NCBI RefSeq assembly: GCF_036231905.1
Contig: NZ_JAZARE010000004.1
Coordinates: 186,001 to 250,000, forward strand
From: CAMLIZ01 sp036231905
GTDB lineage: Bacteria > Pseudomonadota > Gammaproteobacteria > Burkholderiales > Burkholderiaceae_C
Length of the DNA stretch: 64,000 nucleotides
Direction: 5' to 3'
A model generated the notes under the pieces. That model saw only the letters and a program-made list of their open reading frames with translations. It did no database searches and had not been told where the DNA came from. The position numbers and the translations under genes are program-made. This document shows positions 16,819 to 27,689 of the stretch, piece by piece. Numbering within the stretch: position 1 is the stretch's first letter; each line of letters starts with the position of its first letter.

Positions 16819-18480
16819 ATGCAACATCTTCTGAATCTGCTGGCGGCGATCTCCCTGCTGGTGTGGGGAACGCACATCGTGCGCACCGGCATGCTGCGGC
16901 TCATGGGCGGCAGCCTGCGCCGGGTGCTGGCGCAAAGCACCACCAACCGGCTGGCCGCCGCCACCGCGGGCATTGGCGTGACCGCGCTGGTGCAGAGCAG
17001 CACCGCCACCTCGCTCATCGTCACCTCCTTCGTCGCGCAGAAGCTCATGCCGCTGGCGGCCGCGCTGGCCGTGATGCTGGGCGCCGACGTGGGCACCAGC
17101 CTGATGGTGGCGGTGTTCTCGCTGGACCTCTCCTGGCTCTCGCCGCTGCTCATCTTCGTGGGCGTGGTGCTGTTCATCCCGCGCCAGTCCAGCAATGTGG
17201 GCCAGGCCGGCCGGGTGCTGATCGGCCTGGGCCTGATCACGCTGGCACTGCAGCTCATCGTGGGCGCCACCCAGCCGCTGATGCGTGCGGAGGGCGTGCG
17301 CGTGATGCTGGGCTCGCTCAACAGCGACGCGCTGCTGGACATCCTGGCCGGCTCGATGCTGGCGGTGCTCTCCTATTCCAGCCTCGCCACAGTGCTGCTC
17401 ACCGCCACCCTGGCCGAGTCGGGCGTGGTGCCCATCCAGGTGGCACTCGGCCTGGTGCTGGGCGCCAACCTGGGCAGCGGCGTGATGGGTGTGCTCACCA
17501 CCGCGCGGTCCACGCCGGAGGCGCGCCGCCTGCCGCTTGGGAACCTGCTGTTCAAGACGATCGGCTGCCTGGTGATGGCGCCCTTCCTCAACTTCCTGCT
17601 GGCCGAGGCGCGGCCGCTGCTGCTCACGCCGGCCAGCACGGTGGTGCTGTTCCACCTGGCGTTCAACATCCTGCTGTCGATTGCGTTCCTGCCGTTCACC
17701 GCGCCGATCGCGCGCCTGCTGCAGCGGGTGTTGCCGTCACCGGAGCAACGCAGCATCTCCGACCGGCCGCGCCACCTGGACCCGGTGGCCCTGGCGACGC
17801 CGTCGCTGGCCATCTCCTGCGCCGCCCGCGAGGCGCTGCACCAGGCCGACGTGGTGGAGACCATGCTGGCCGGCATGCTCACGGTCATCCGCAACAACGA
17901 CCTGCAGCTGGCCGAGAAGCTGCGCACCATGGACGACACGGTGGACGAGCTGTATTCGGCGATCAAGTACTACCTCACCAAGATCTCGCGCGAGGCGCTG
18001 GACGAACGCGAAAGCCGGCGCTGGACCGACATCATCTCGTTCACCATCAACATGGAGCAGATCGGCGACATCGTCGAGCGCGTGATCACCGACATCGAGG
18101 ACCGCAAGATCAAGCCCGGCCGCGAGTTCTCCGAAGCCGGCATGACCGAGATCGCCGAGATGCACGCGCGCCTGCTGGACAACCTGCGCCTGAGCATGGG
18201 CGTGTTCCTGCACGGCAATGTGCGCGACGCCAAGAAGCTGCTCGAAGAGAAGGCGCGCTTTCGCGACCTGCAGCACAAGTACGCCTCCACCCACCTGGAG
18301 CGCCTGCACGAAAAAACGGCGTCCAGCATGGAGACCAGCTCGCTGCACATCGACCTGATCAGCGACCTGAAGCGCATCAACTCGCACATCTGCTCGATCG
18401 CGTATCCGATCCTGGAATCGGCCGGTGTGCTGGCGGACACGCGCATCCGCCACTCCAGGCTCATGGACGACGCGGCTTAA
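16819..18480 (+). CDS. Na/Pi cotransporter family protein with C-terminal PhoU-like domain
   Basis: A 553-residue inner-membrane protein. Two inverted halves of the NptA/Na-Pi cotransporter domain are visible, each with the Gln-Ser-Ser signature: 'ALVQSSTATSLIVTSF' (~residue 55) and 'LSYSSLATVLLTATL' (~190). From ~residue 330 the chain becomes helical and charged, matching PhoU-type domains (AREALHQADVVETMLAGM..., EQIGDIVERVITDIED). Family members are thought to move phosphate with Na+. It is monocistronic by appearance and convergent with hutF, whose stop overlaps its end by 4 bases. Confidence 0.88.
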   Translation: MQHLLNLLAAISLLVWGTHIVRTGMLRLMGGSLRRVLAQSTTNRLAAATAGIGVTALVQSSTATSLIVTSFVAQKLMPLAAALAVMLGADVGTSLMVAVFSLDLSWLSPLLIFVGVVLFIPRQSSNVGQAGRVLIGLGLITLALQLIVGATQPLMRAEGVRVMLGSLNSDALLDILAGSMLAVLSYSSLATVLLTATLAESGVVPIQVALGLVLGANLGSGVMGVLTTARSTPEARRLPLGNLLFKTIGCLVMAPFLNFLLAEARPLLLTPASTVVLFHLAFNILLSIAFLPFTAPIARLLQRVLPSPEQRSISDRPRHLDPVALATPSLAISCAAREALHQADVVETMLAGMLTVIRNNDLQLAEKLRTMDDTVDELYSAIKYYLTKISREALDERESRRWTDIISFTINMEQIGDIVERVITDIEDRKIKPGREFSEAGMTEIAEMHARLLDNLRLSMGVFLHGNVRDAKKLLEEKARFRDLQHKYASTHLERLHEKTASSMETSSLHIDLISDLKRINSHICSIAYPILESAGVLADTRIRHSRLMDDAA

Positions 18481-19889
18481 GCGTCGGCCGGCGCCCAGAG
18501 CGCCTGCATGGCGCTGTCGAAACCGGTGTGCAGCGCCTCGTGCTGCCAGTGCCGGCGCTCGTGCACCACGCGGCGGCCGGCGACGTAAACCTCGCGGACG
18601 GCATCGCAGGGGCTGGAGAACACCAGCGCGTCCAAGGTCCGCTCCGGCGGCAGGCCGAGCAGGGCCGAATCCTGCGGGTCCAGCACCAGCAGGTCGGCGC
18701 GCGCGCCGACTTCCAGGCCCCAGGACGCAAAACCGGCTGCGGCCGCGCCACCGGCCAGCGCGGCATCGAACAAGCGGCTCGCGGTGGCCGGGTGGCCCTC
18801 CACCGGCGCGGCGGCCACGTTGCGCTGGCGCTTGAGCAGGCGCTGGCCGTATTCCAGCCAGCGCAGCTCCTCCGGCCAGGCGCGGGTGACGTGGCTGTCC
18901 GAGCCGATGCTCATCGGCACACCCGCACCCAGCCAACTGGGCAGGTCGGCGAAGCCGTCACCGAGGTTGCCCTCGGTGCTGGGGCAGATGACCACGCCGG
19001 CGCCGCTGCGCGCCACCGCCTCGATCTCCGATGGCAGCGCATGGGTGGCATGCACCAGCTGCCAGCGGGCGTCGAGCGTGAACTCCCGGCACAGCCACTC
19101 GATCGGCCGCGCGCCGTTGGCGGCTCGGCAGTCGTCCACCTCCTGCGTCTGCTCGGCGATGTGGATGTGCAGCGGGCCGTCGTCCATGCCCTCGCTGAGG
19201 CGCTGCAGCTCGGCGATGGATTTACGCGAAGCGGCGCGCAGTGAGTGCACCGCGATGCCGGCGTTGAGCAGCGGCCTGCGCGCCTGCTGCAGCGCCTGGC
19301 GCGCGTGCCACACCGCGGCCGGCGTGGTGGCAAAGCGGCGCTGGTCCTCGCGCAGCGTGGCTTGTGCAAAGCCCGCGCGCTGGTACAGCACCGGCAGCAT
19401 CGTCAGGCCGATGCCGGTGGCCTGCGCCGCATCGGCCAGCGCCCAGGAGAGGGCCAGCGGATCGGCATAGGGCGAGCCGTCGGGCTGGTGCTGCAGGTAG
19501 TGAAACTCGCACACCTGGGTGTAGCCGCCGCGCAGCAGCTCGCTGTAGAGCTCCGCGGCCACCGCCTGCAGCTGCGCGGGCGAGATGCGCAGCGCCACCC
19601 GGTACATGCGGTCGCGCCAGGACCAGAAGTCGTCCGCCTCCCCCTCCCGGCGCTCGGCCAGGCCGGCAAAGGCACGCTGGAAGGCATGGCTGTGGGCGTT
19701 CACCAGGCCGGGCAGCACCGGCCCGGCGAGCACACGGGCATCGGCCGGCGGCACCGCGACGCCGGGCTGGATGGCGCTCCAGTGGCCGTCGCTGCCCACG
19801 TGCAGCACCACGCCGGTGTGCCATTGGCCGCCGTGGCCTTGGTCAATCCAGGCCTGGGGCGCCCACAACAAGGGTTGCAGGGGCGGCAT
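18477..19889 (-). CDS. hutF: Formimidoylglutamate deiminase
   Basis: A 470-residue amidohydrolase-superfamily enzyme that converts N-formimino-L-glutamate to N-formyl-L-glutamate plus ammonia, step four of the five-step histidine route. It has the metal motif 'NAHSHAFQRAFAG', 'FHYLQHQPDG', 'HIAEQTQEV' and 'SIGSDSHVTRAWPEELR', all typical of HutF. Its partner HutG is encoded just upstream. The 73-base gap to hutG holds an intergenic repeat; no separate operator is visible, so transcription probably comes from the hutC side. The stop overlaps the convergent Na/Pi gene by 4 bases. Confidence 0.93.
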   Translation of the reverse strand: MPPLQPLLWAPQAWIDQGHGGQWHTGVVLHVGSDGHWSAIQPGVAVPPADARVLAGPVLPGLVNAHSHAFQRAFAGLAERREGEADDFWSWRDRMYRVALRISPAQLQAVAAELYSELLRGGYTQVCEFHYLQHQPDGSPYADPLALSWALADAAQATGIGLTMLPVLYQRAGFAQATLREDQRRFATTPAAVWHARQALQQARRPLLNAGIAVHSLRAASRKSIAELQRLSEGMDDGPLHIHIAEQTQEVDDCRAANGARPIEWLCREFTLDARWQLVHATHALPSEIEAVARSGAGVVICPSTEGNLGDGFADLPSWLGAGVPMSIGSDSHVTRAWPEELRWLEYGQRLLKRQRNVAAAPVEGHPATASRLFDAALAGGAAAAGFASWGLEVGARADLLVLDPQDSALLGLPPERTLDALVFSSPCDAVREVYVAGRRVVHERRHWQHEALHTGFDSAMQALWAPADA

Positions 19890-19960
19890 CAGTGCCCGCC
19901 CGGCCGCCCGAAGGGCACTGAGCGCCCCCTTGGGGGGCAGCGAACGCAGTGAGCGTGCGG
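19886..19960. repeat. GC-rich intergenic repeat, copy 2
   Basis: The hutF-hutG gap contains CAGTGCCC...GGCCGCCCGAAGGGCACTGAGCG followed by CCCCCTTGGGGGGCAGCGAACG. Read on the minus strand it gives TTCGCTGCCCCCCAAGGGGG...TCAGTGCCC, the same word order as 5772-5850. It contains two nested inverted repeats (GTGCCC/GGGCAC and CCCCC/GGGGG) and could fold in mRNA. Confidence 0.5.
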
Positions 19961-19962
19961 GC

Positions 19963-20787
19963 TCATGACTTCACATCCGGCCTCCAGGCCAGGCAGGTGG
20001 CCAGCAGGCTGCGAAGCAACGGCTGCAGCGTGCGCGCGCCCTTGTCGTCGTAGGCGAAGCTGGCGCCTTCGCCGCGCCGTTCGTCCATGTAGAGGCACTG
20101 GCACTTCTCCAGCTGCACTGCGTGCACCCGCTCCTGCGGCCGGCCGTAGTGGCGGGTGATGTAGCCGCCCTTGAAGCGGCCGTCCACCACCTGGCTGAAG
20201 CGCTTCTGGCCGTCCAGCACGCGGCAAAGCGCATCGCGCAAGGAGGGTGCGCAGCTCTTGCCGTCGGCCGTGCCCAGGTTCAGGTCGGGCAGCTTGCCTT
20301 CGAACAGCCAGGGCAGCTCGGACTGGATGCTGTGGCCATCGAACAGCACCACATGGCCGAAGCGTTCGCGCAGCCGGTCCAGCTCGGCGCGCAGGGCGTC
20401 GTGGTAGGGCTGCCAGTACAGCCGGCGCCGGCGCTGCACCTCGGCCGCGTCGGGCGCAAAGCCCTCGCGGTACAGCGCCTCGCCGGTGAAAAACCGGGTG
20501 GGGCAGAGCTCGGTGTTGGCCGCGCCGGGGTACATCGGCGTATCGTCGGGCGGGCGGTTCAGGTCGATCACATAGCGGCTGAACTTCGGCACGATCAGGC
20601 TGGCGTTGAGCTCGCCCACAAAGTCGTACAGCCGCTCCAGGTGCCAGTCGGTGTCTTCGCTGGCCAGCGCACGCGCCACATAGGCGCTGTGCAGGGCTTC
20701 CGGAATCTCATGGCCCACGTGGGGCAGGCTCAGCAGCAGCGGCGCGTTGCCGGGGTGCAGGGTATAGGGCAGGTCGGTGCTCGTCAT
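19963..20787 (-). CDS. hutG: N-formylglutamate deformylase
   Basis: A 274-residue amidohydrolase giving formate and glutamate from N-formylglutamate, the final histidine-degradation step. Recognisable blocks are 'PLLLSLPHVGHEIPE', 'SRYVIDLNRPPDDTPMYPG', 'VVLFDGHSIQSELPWLFEG' and 'GRFKGGYITRHYG'. Start ATG 20787 overlaps the hutI stop by 4 bases (ATGA), showing translational coupling. Presence of HutF with HutG, rather than a formiminoglutamase, places this organism on the five-step pathway. Confidence 0.94.
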   Translation of the reverse strand: MTSTDLPYTLHPGNAPLLLSLPHVGHEIPEALHSAYVARALASEDTDWHLERLYDFVGELNASLIVPKFSRYVIDLNRPPDDTPMYPGAANTELCPTRFFTGEALYREGFAPDAAEVQRRRRLYWQPYHDALRAELDRLRERFGHVVLFDGHSIQSELPWLFEGKLPDLNLGTADGKSCAPSLRDALCRVLDGQKRFSQVVDGRFKGGYITRHYGRPQERVHAVQLEKCQCLYMDERRGEGASFAYDDKGARTLQPLLRSLLATCLAWRPDVKS

Positions 20788-22016
20788 GTTGCGCTTTCGT
20801 CCGGGCGCACCACCTGGCCGCCCTGCACCACCTGGCGGCAAGCATTGCGCCCGAACCAGTAGGCCAGCTCGCGCGGGTGGTCCAGGTCCCACACCACGAA
20901 GTCGGCGCGCTGGCCGGCGGCCAGCTGGCCGCGGTCGCGCAGGCCCAGCGCGCGAGCCGCATGCACCGTCACCCCCCGCAGGGCTTCTTCCGGTGTCAGC
21001 CGAAACAGGGTGCAGGCCATGTGCAGCATCAGCTGCAGGCTGAGCGCCGGCGAGCTGCCCGGGTTGTGGTCGGTGGCGATGGCGATCGGCACGCCGTGCT
21101 CGCGCAGCGCCTGCACCGGCGGCAAGGTGGTGTCGCGCAGGAAGTAGTAGGCCCCGGGCAGCAGCACCGCCACCGTGCCGGCGGCTGCCATCGCGCGCAC
21201 GCCGGCCTCGTTGAGGTGCTCCAGGTGGTCGCAGGACATGGCCTTGAACTCGGCCGCCAGTGCGGCGCCGTTCTGGTCGCTCAGCTGCTCGGCATGCAGC
21301 TTCACCGGCAGGCCCAGGGCCCGGGCGGCTTCGAAGATGCGGCGGGTCTGCTCGCGGGTGAAGCCGATGCGGTCGCAAAAACCGTCCACCGCGTCCACCA
21401 GGCCTTCGGCGTGCAGGGCCGGCAGCCAACCGATGAGCGCGTCCACGTAGTCGTCGGGGCGGCCCTCGTATTCCGGCGGCACGGCATGCGCGGCGAGGTA
21501 GGTGGTGCGCACGCTCAGCGGCAGCACCTGCCCCAGGCGCCGCGCCACACGCAGGCAGCGCGCCTCGTGTTCGGCGGCCAGGCCGTAGCCCGACTTCACC
21601 TCCAGCGTGGTGACGCCATCGGCCATGAGCTCACGCGCGCGGCGCGTGGCCGATGCCAGCAGCGCCTCGTCGCTCGCCTCGCGGGTGGCCCGCACGGTGG
21701 AGCGGATGCCGCCGCCGGCACGCGCGATCTCCTCGTAGCTGGCACCTTGCAGGCGCTGCTCGAACTCGGCAGCGCGTTCGCCGCCATACACCAGGTGGGT
21801 GTGGCAGTCGATCAGCCCGGGTGTGACGCAGGCGCCTTGCAGGTCGTGCTCGGCGCCGACCGCAGCACGCAGCGGCTGCGGCAGCTCGGCCAGCGGGCCC
21901 ACCCAGCGCAGGGTGTCGCCCTCGGTGACCATGGCGCCATCGGGCACCGCGCCCCAGGGGCCATTGCCGGCCAGCGTGAACAGGCGCGCGCCACGCCATA
22001 ACACCGCCGTGTTCAC
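20784..22016 (-). CDS. hutI: Imidazolonepropionase
   Basis: A 410-residue metal-dependent amidohydrolase that opens 4-imidazolone-5-propionate to formiminoglutamate, step three of the hut route. The metal pair is H72/H74 in CHTHLVYGGER; other family blocks are 'KSGYGL', 'TTYLAAHAVPPEY', 'HAEQLSDQNGA' and 'ATDHNPGSSP'. A GTG at 22016 is the start because it overlaps the hutD stop by 4 bases and gives the usual N-terminal length; an upstream frame to 22085 lies inside hutD. Confidence 0.94.
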   Translation of the reverse strand: MNTAVLWRGARLFTLAGNGPWGAVPDGAMVTEGDTLRWVGPLAELPQPLRAAVGAEHDLQGACVTPGLIDCHTHLVYGGERAAEFEQRLQGASYEEIARAGGGIRSTVRATREASDEALLASATRRARELMADGVTTLEVKSGYGLAAEHEARCLRVARRLGQVLPLSVRTTYLAAHAVPPEYEGRPDDYVDALIGWLPALHAEGLVDAVDGFCDRIGFTREQTRRIFEAARALGLPVKLHAEQLSDQNGAALAAEFKAMSCDHLEHLNEAGVRAMAAAGTVAVLLPGAYYFLRDTTLPPVQALREHGVPIAIATDHNPGSSPALSLQLMLHMACTLFRLTPEEALRGVTVHAARALGLRDRGQLAAGQRADFVVWDLDHPRELAYWFGRNACRQVVQGGQVVRPDESAT

Positions 22017-22591
22017 GCGGCCGCTCCGTGTTCGTCGAAGCCGATCCACCAGGCGTGGCCGTCCGCCGGCACCTCGGTCCAGCAACCTGCGCCTTCACCC
22101 CAGGTCAGGCTCCACGGCGCGGCATGCAGCGCAGGGCGGCCGGTGCGCTGCACGTCCAGGGCTTCCAGGTTGAACAGCGCAAAGTGGCCAAAGCCTTCGG
22201 GCGGCGCACTCTGCGCCTGGGCGCGCTGCACCACGATGCGGCCCAGGCCGCGCCGGTGCATCACGTTCAGGTCGCGGGTGGTGCCGTCCAGCAGCCGGCA
22301 GTCGGGCGCGGACGCGCCGTCGAAGTGCAGCAGCGAGTGGCCGGCGTGCAGACGGCGCACTGCCTGCGGCCAGGTGAGCTCCACACCGGCGCCTTCCAGC
22401 ACGCCGAACCACCGGTCCACGCCGGGGTAAGGCGAAAACGGGCCGTCCTGCTCGATGTCGGCCACGCTGATGCGCAGCCACCAGTCCTGCGGCCCCGGCC
22501 AGGTGAGCAGCTCGCGCGTGCGCCCGCCACCGTTCTTCCACGGTTGCGGCGCCACGTCGTGGGCGCAGAGCTGCTGCAGGATCGCTGTCAC
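22013..22591 (-). CDS. hutD: HutD/Ves family protein
   Basis: A 192-residue cupin-fold protein with the family start 'PQPWKNGGGRTREL', the block 'WLRISVADIEQDGPFSPYPGVDRWF' and a C-terminal beta-rich part. HutD is encoded in many hut operons and is thought to adjust pathway flux, perhaps by binding formylglutamate; it is not itself one of the five enzymes. The GTG start at 22591 overlaps the hutC stop by 4 bases and the end overlaps hutI by 4, so the gene is tightly embedded in the minus-strand operon. Confidence 0.87.
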   Translation of the reverse strand: MTAILQQLCAHDVAPQPWKNGGGRTRELLTWPGPQDWWLRISVADIEQDGPFSPYPGVDRWFGVLEGAGVELTWPQAVRRLHAGHSLLHFDGASAPDCRLLDGTTRDLNVMHRRGLGRIVVQRAQAQSAPPEGFGHFALFNLEALDVQRTGRPALHAAPWSLTWGEGAGCWTEVPADGHAWWIGFDEHGAAA

Positions 22592-23355
22592 GGCTTGAAC
22601 CGCCCTTCGATCTGGTAACGCCCGCCCGGATGCACCAGCCGCGCGAGCGTGATGGGCACGTCCTGCGCGACGGTGCGGCGCACCAGCACCAGGCAGGCGT
22701 CCCGCCGCGAGATGCACAGCAGCTGGGCCTCCTGCTCGGTGGGTGCGCTGGCTTCGATGGAGTATTGCGCTTCCCACAAGGGCGCCACCTGCAGCAGGTA
22801 ATGCGTGGGTGTGGTCTTGGTGAAGTCCACGCCCAGGTAGTCGGGCGCGCAGGCCGGGTTGACGTAGCGGTCCTCGCACTGCAACGGCACGCCGTTTTCC
22901 TTGTGCACGATGAGGGTGTGGAACACCTCGGCGCCGGTCTTCAAGCCCAGGCGCTGGGCCAGTGCGGCGGGCGCGCGCTCCTTGCGCTTGATGTGCACCT
23001 GCGCCTCGTGCACATGGCCGCGCGAGACGATCTCTTCATGCAGGTCGCGGATCGTCAGCGTGGACGACACGCGGTGCAAGGCAGCAGCAAACGTGCCCAC
23101 GCCCTGCACCCGGTCCACCAGGCCTTCGGCTTGCAGCTCGCGTAAAGCGCGGTTCACCGTCATGCGACTCACGCCGAACTGCGCCACCAGCTCGGCCTCC
23201 GACGGCATCAGCGCGCCGGGGGGCCAGCGGCCTTGCGACAGCGCCTCCTTGAGGTACTGCTTGACCTGTGCGTACGGTGCGATGGCCGAAGCCGTCTTTG
23301 CTGCACTGCGGGATGAAGAGGCGAGCAGCTGCGCGTCGCGGTGGGATGGCGGCAT
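22588..23355 (-). CDS. hutC: Histidine utilization repressor, GntR family
   Basis: A 255-residue regulator. The N-terminal GntR winged helix (~20-90) shows 'YAQVKQYLKEALSQGRWPPG', 'MPSEAELVAQFGVSRMTVNR' and 'GVGTF'; the C-terminal UTRA domain (~100-250) holds 'VHKENGVPLQCEDRYVNP' and 'PTHYLLQVAPLWEAQYSIEA', as in HutC proteins that release DNA on binding urocanate. ATG 23355 is preferred; the alternative ATG 23376 starts almost against the operator. A CTTGTATAGACAAG palindrome lies 25 bases upstream, between hutC and hutU, so the gene is expected to repress itself and the structural genes. Confidence 0.92.
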   Translation of the reverse strand: MPPSHRDAQLLASSSRSAAKTASAIAPYAQVKQYLKEALSQGRWPPGALMPSEAELVAQFGVSRMTVNRALRELQAEGLVDRVQGVGTFAAALHRVSSTLTIRDLHEEIVSRGHVHEAQVHIKRKERAPAALAQRLGLKTGAEVFHTLIVHKENGVPLQCEDRYVNPACAPDYLGVDFTKTTPTHYLLQVAPLWEAQYSIEASAPTEQEAQLLCISRRDACLVLVRRTVAQDVPITLARLVHPGGRYQIEGRFKP

Positions 23356-23379
23356 GGTCGGCGATCCTACTTGCATGAG

Positions 23380-23393
23380 CTTGTATAGACAAG
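23380..23393. promoter_or_regulatory. Probable HutC operator between hutC and hutU
   Basis: CTTGTATAGACAAG is an inverted repeat with arms CTTGT and ACAAG around a 4-base centre. It lies in the 78-base divergent gap between the hutC start (23355) and hutU start (23434), the right place to control both operons. The shape resembles HutC binding sites described for other proteobacteria (CTTGT...ACAAG arms); binding itself is inferred. Confidence 0.7.
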
Positions 23394-23433
23394 TAGAGTG
23401 CAACCCTCCTGTAGGACCCTCGAGACCCCATCC

Positions 23434-25122
<1,689 letters not shown>

Positions 25123-25135
25123 ACCCACAGAACCC

Positions 25136-26689
25136 ATGACCATCCAGATCCAACCCGGCCAGCTCACGCTGGAGCAGCTGCAAGCCATCCACGCCGAGCA
25201 GCAACAACTGACCCTGGCGACGAGCGCCAATGAAGCCATCCGCCGCAGCGCCGCCGTGGTGCAGAAGGCCGCGCACGGCCAGGAGCCGGTGTACGGCGTG
25301 AACACCGGCTTCGGCAAGCTGGCCAACCAGCGCATCAGCGAAGGCGACCTCGACCTGCTGCAGCTGAACCTCATCCGCTCGCATTCGGTGGGCGTGGGCG
25401 AGCCGCTGGAGCCCGCCGTGGTGCGGCTGATGGTGGCGCTGAAAGCCGCCAGCCTGGCGCGTGGCCACTCCGGCGTGCGGCCTGAAGTGATCGACTGCCT
25501 GCTGGCGGTGCACAACGCCGGCCTGGTGCCTTATGTGCCGAGCCAGGGCTCGGTGGGCGCGTCGGGAGATCTGGCGCCACTGGCCCACATGACCCTCGCG
25601 CTGCTGGGCGAAGGCGAGATGCTGGTCAACGGCCTGCGCAAGCCGGCCCTGGGCGTGCTGCAGGAAGCGGGCATCACGCCGCTGAAGCTGGCCGCCAAGG
25701 AAGGGCTGGCGCTGATCAACGGCACGCAGACCAGCACCGCGCTGGCGCTGCATGCCTTCTTCCGCTTCGAGCCGGTGCTGGAAGCGGCGCTGGTGATCGG
25801 CGCGCTCACGGTCGATGCGGCGCGCGGCAGCGACGGCCCCTTCGACCCGCGCATCCATGCGCTGCGCGGCCAGCTGGGCCAGATCGACGTGGCGCAGATC
25901 TACCGCGCGCTGCTGCAGGGCAGCGCCATCCGCCTGTCGCACCTGCAGGGCGACGACCGCGTGCAGGACCCGTACTGCCTGCGCTGCCAACCGCAGGTGG
26001 TGGGCGCCTGCCTGGACACCCTGCGCCACGCGGCCAAGGTGCTGCTGATCGAAGCGAACGCCGTGACCGACAACCCGCTGGTGTTTGCCGAAGGGCCGGA
26101 CGGGCAGGGCGTGTTGGTGTCGGGCGGCAACTTCCACGCCGAACCCGTGGCCCAGGTGGCCGACGGCATGGCGATCGCCATTGCCGAGGTGGGCGCCATC
26201 GCCGAGCGCCGCATCGCGATGCTGATCGACACCGGCGTGTCGCGCCTGCCGCCTTTCCTGGCGGCGGACGCCGGCCTGAACTCCGGCTTCATGATCGCCC
26301 ACGTGACCGCCGCGTCGCTCGCGTCGGAGAACAAGAGCCTGGCGCACCCGGCCAGCGTGGACAGCCTGCCCACGTCGGCCAACCAGGAGGACCATGTGAG
26401 CATGGCCACCTTCGCCGCGCGCCGGCTGCAGCCCATGATCCACAACACCGCCCACATCCTGGGCATCGAGCTGCTGGCCAGCGCGCAGGCCATCGAATTC
26501 CTGCGCCCGCTGAAGAGCTCGGCCGCGCTGGAAGACGCGCATGCCTTGCTGCGCACGCAGTGTGCGCCGATGATGCAGGACCGCTACCTGGCGCCCGAGA
26601 TCGAGCGGGCCACAGCGCTGGTGCTGGACGGTTCCTTGGCCCGCATCTTGCGAAAGCTCGACACACCCGCCTTGTGGTTCCCCGCCTGA
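25136..26689 (+). CDS. hutH: Histidine ammonia-lyase
   Basis: A 517-residue enzyme that removes ammonia from histidine to give urocanate, the first pathway step. The A142-S143-G144 triplet in GSVGASGDLAPLAHM forms the MIO cofactor. Other family parts are 'GVNTGFGKLANQRI' and 'TSANQEDHVSMATFAARRL'. It starts 13 bases after hutU. Slightly unusual is the N-terminus, MTIQIQPGQLTLEQL, typical for this family. Expression should follow HutC/urocanate control through the hutU promoter. Confidence 0.97.
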   Translation: MTIQIQPGQLTLEQLQAIHAEQQQLTLATSANEAIRRSAAVVQKAAHGQEPVYGVNTGFGKLANQRISEGDLDLLQLNLIRSHSVGVGEPLEPAVVRLMVALKAASLARGHSGVRPEVIDCLLAVHNAGLVPYVPSQGSVGASGDLAPLAHMTLALLGEGEMLVNGLRKPALGVLQEAGITPLKLAAKEGLALINGTQTSTALALHAFFRFEPVLEAALVIGALTVDAARGSDGPFDPRIHALRGQLGQIDVAQIYRALLQGSAIRLSHLQGDDRVQDPYCLRCQPQVVGACLDTLRHAAKVLLIEANAVTDNPLVFAEGPDGQGVLVSGGNFHAEPVAQVADGMAIAIAEVGAIAERRIAMLIDTGVSRLPPFLAADAGLNSGFMIAHVTAASLASENKSLAHPASVDSLPTSANQEDHVSMATFAARRLQPMIHNTAHILGIELLASAQAIEFLRPLKSSAALEDAHALLRTQCAPMMQDRYLAPEIERATALVLDGSLARILRKLDTPALWFPA

Positions 26690-26726
26690 CCCGCCACACC
26701 ATCCATCGCCCGACAGAGGAGCCCGC

Positions 26727-27674
26727 ATGATCATCCGTTGCATCGCCCTGGCCGCCACGCTCGCCCTGGCTGGCGCTGCCCATGCCGAAGACACCGCCGT
26801 CGGCATCGGCATCTCCGGCTGGACCGGCTTTGCGCCGCTCACCCTGGCCAAGGAAGCCGGCCTGTTCAAGAAGCACGGCCTGGACGTCACCATCAAGAAG
26901 ATCCCGCAGAAGGACCGCCACCTCGCCATTGCCTCCGGCGACGTGCAGTGCGCTGCCACCACCGTGGAAACCTGGATCGTGTGGAACGCCAACGGCGTGG
27001 CCACCACGCAGATCTTCCAGCTGGACAAGAGCTACGGCGCCGACGGCATGGTGGTGAAGCCCAACATCCAGAAGATCAGCGACCTCAAGGGCAAGACCGT
27101 GGCCGCCAGCGCGCCCGGCACCGCGCCTTACTTCACCCTGGCCTGGATGCTCAAGAAGAACGGCCTGTCGATCAAGGATGTGAAGGTGGTGAACCTGGAG
27201 CCCCAGGGCGCGGCCAACGCCTTCGTGGCCGGCACCGCCGACCTGGACGCCGGCATGACCTACGAGCCCTACCTCTCCACCGTGCGCGCCAAGCCCGAGG
27301 CCGGCAAGATCATCGCCACCACGCTCGACTACCCGATGGTGATGGACACCTTCGGCTGCACGCCCAAGTTCCTGGCCGACAACCCCAAGGCGGCCAAGGC
27401 CCTGGCCGACGCCTACTTCGACGCGGTGGACATGATCAAGGCCGACCCGAAGAAGAGCTTCGAGATCATGGGCAAGGACGTCAAGCAGACGGCCGAGGCC
27501 TTCGAAGCGAGTCAGAAGTTCCTGCGCTGGCAGGACCGCGCGGCCAACCAGAAGTTCTTTGCCGGCGAACACGCGGCCTTCAGCAAGGAAGCGGCCGACC
27601 TGCTGCTGGAGGCCGGCATCATCAAGCAGGTGCCCGACCTGGCCAAGCTGGCCGACACACGCTTCATCAAGTAA
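26727..27674 (+). CDS. ABC transporter periplasmic substrate-binding protein (NMT1/TauA-like), hut-linked
   Basis: A 315-residue binding protein with a signal peptide cleaved after AHA (~residue 20). It begins with 'ISGWTGFAPLTLAKEAGLFKKHGLDV', the NMT1/TauA/SsuA pattern, and continues with 'TVAASAPGTAPYFTLAWMLKK' type blocks. The ligand is not deducible from the sequence; because the gene follows hutH by 37 bases and is followed by its permease and ATPase, histidine, urocanate or a related imidazole is the likely cargo. It belongs to a three-gene importer transcribed with hutUH. Confidence 0.85.
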   Translation: MIIRCIALAATLALAGAAHAEDTAVGIGISGWTGFAPLTLAKEAGLFKKHGLDVTIKKIPQKDRHLAIASGDVQCAATTVETWIVWNANGVATTQIFQLDKSYGADGMVVKPNIQKISDLKGKTVAASAPGTAPYFTLAWMLKKNGLSIKDVKVVNLEPQGAANAFVAGTADLDAGMTYEPYLSTVRAKPEAGKIIATTLDYPMVMDTFGCTPKFLADNPKAAKALADAYFDAVDMIKADPKKSFEIMGKDVKQTAEAFEASQKFLRWQDRAANQKFFAGEHAAFSKEAADLLLEAGIIKQVPDLAKLADTRFIK

Positions 27675-27689
27675 GCCAGCGCTCCCCGC

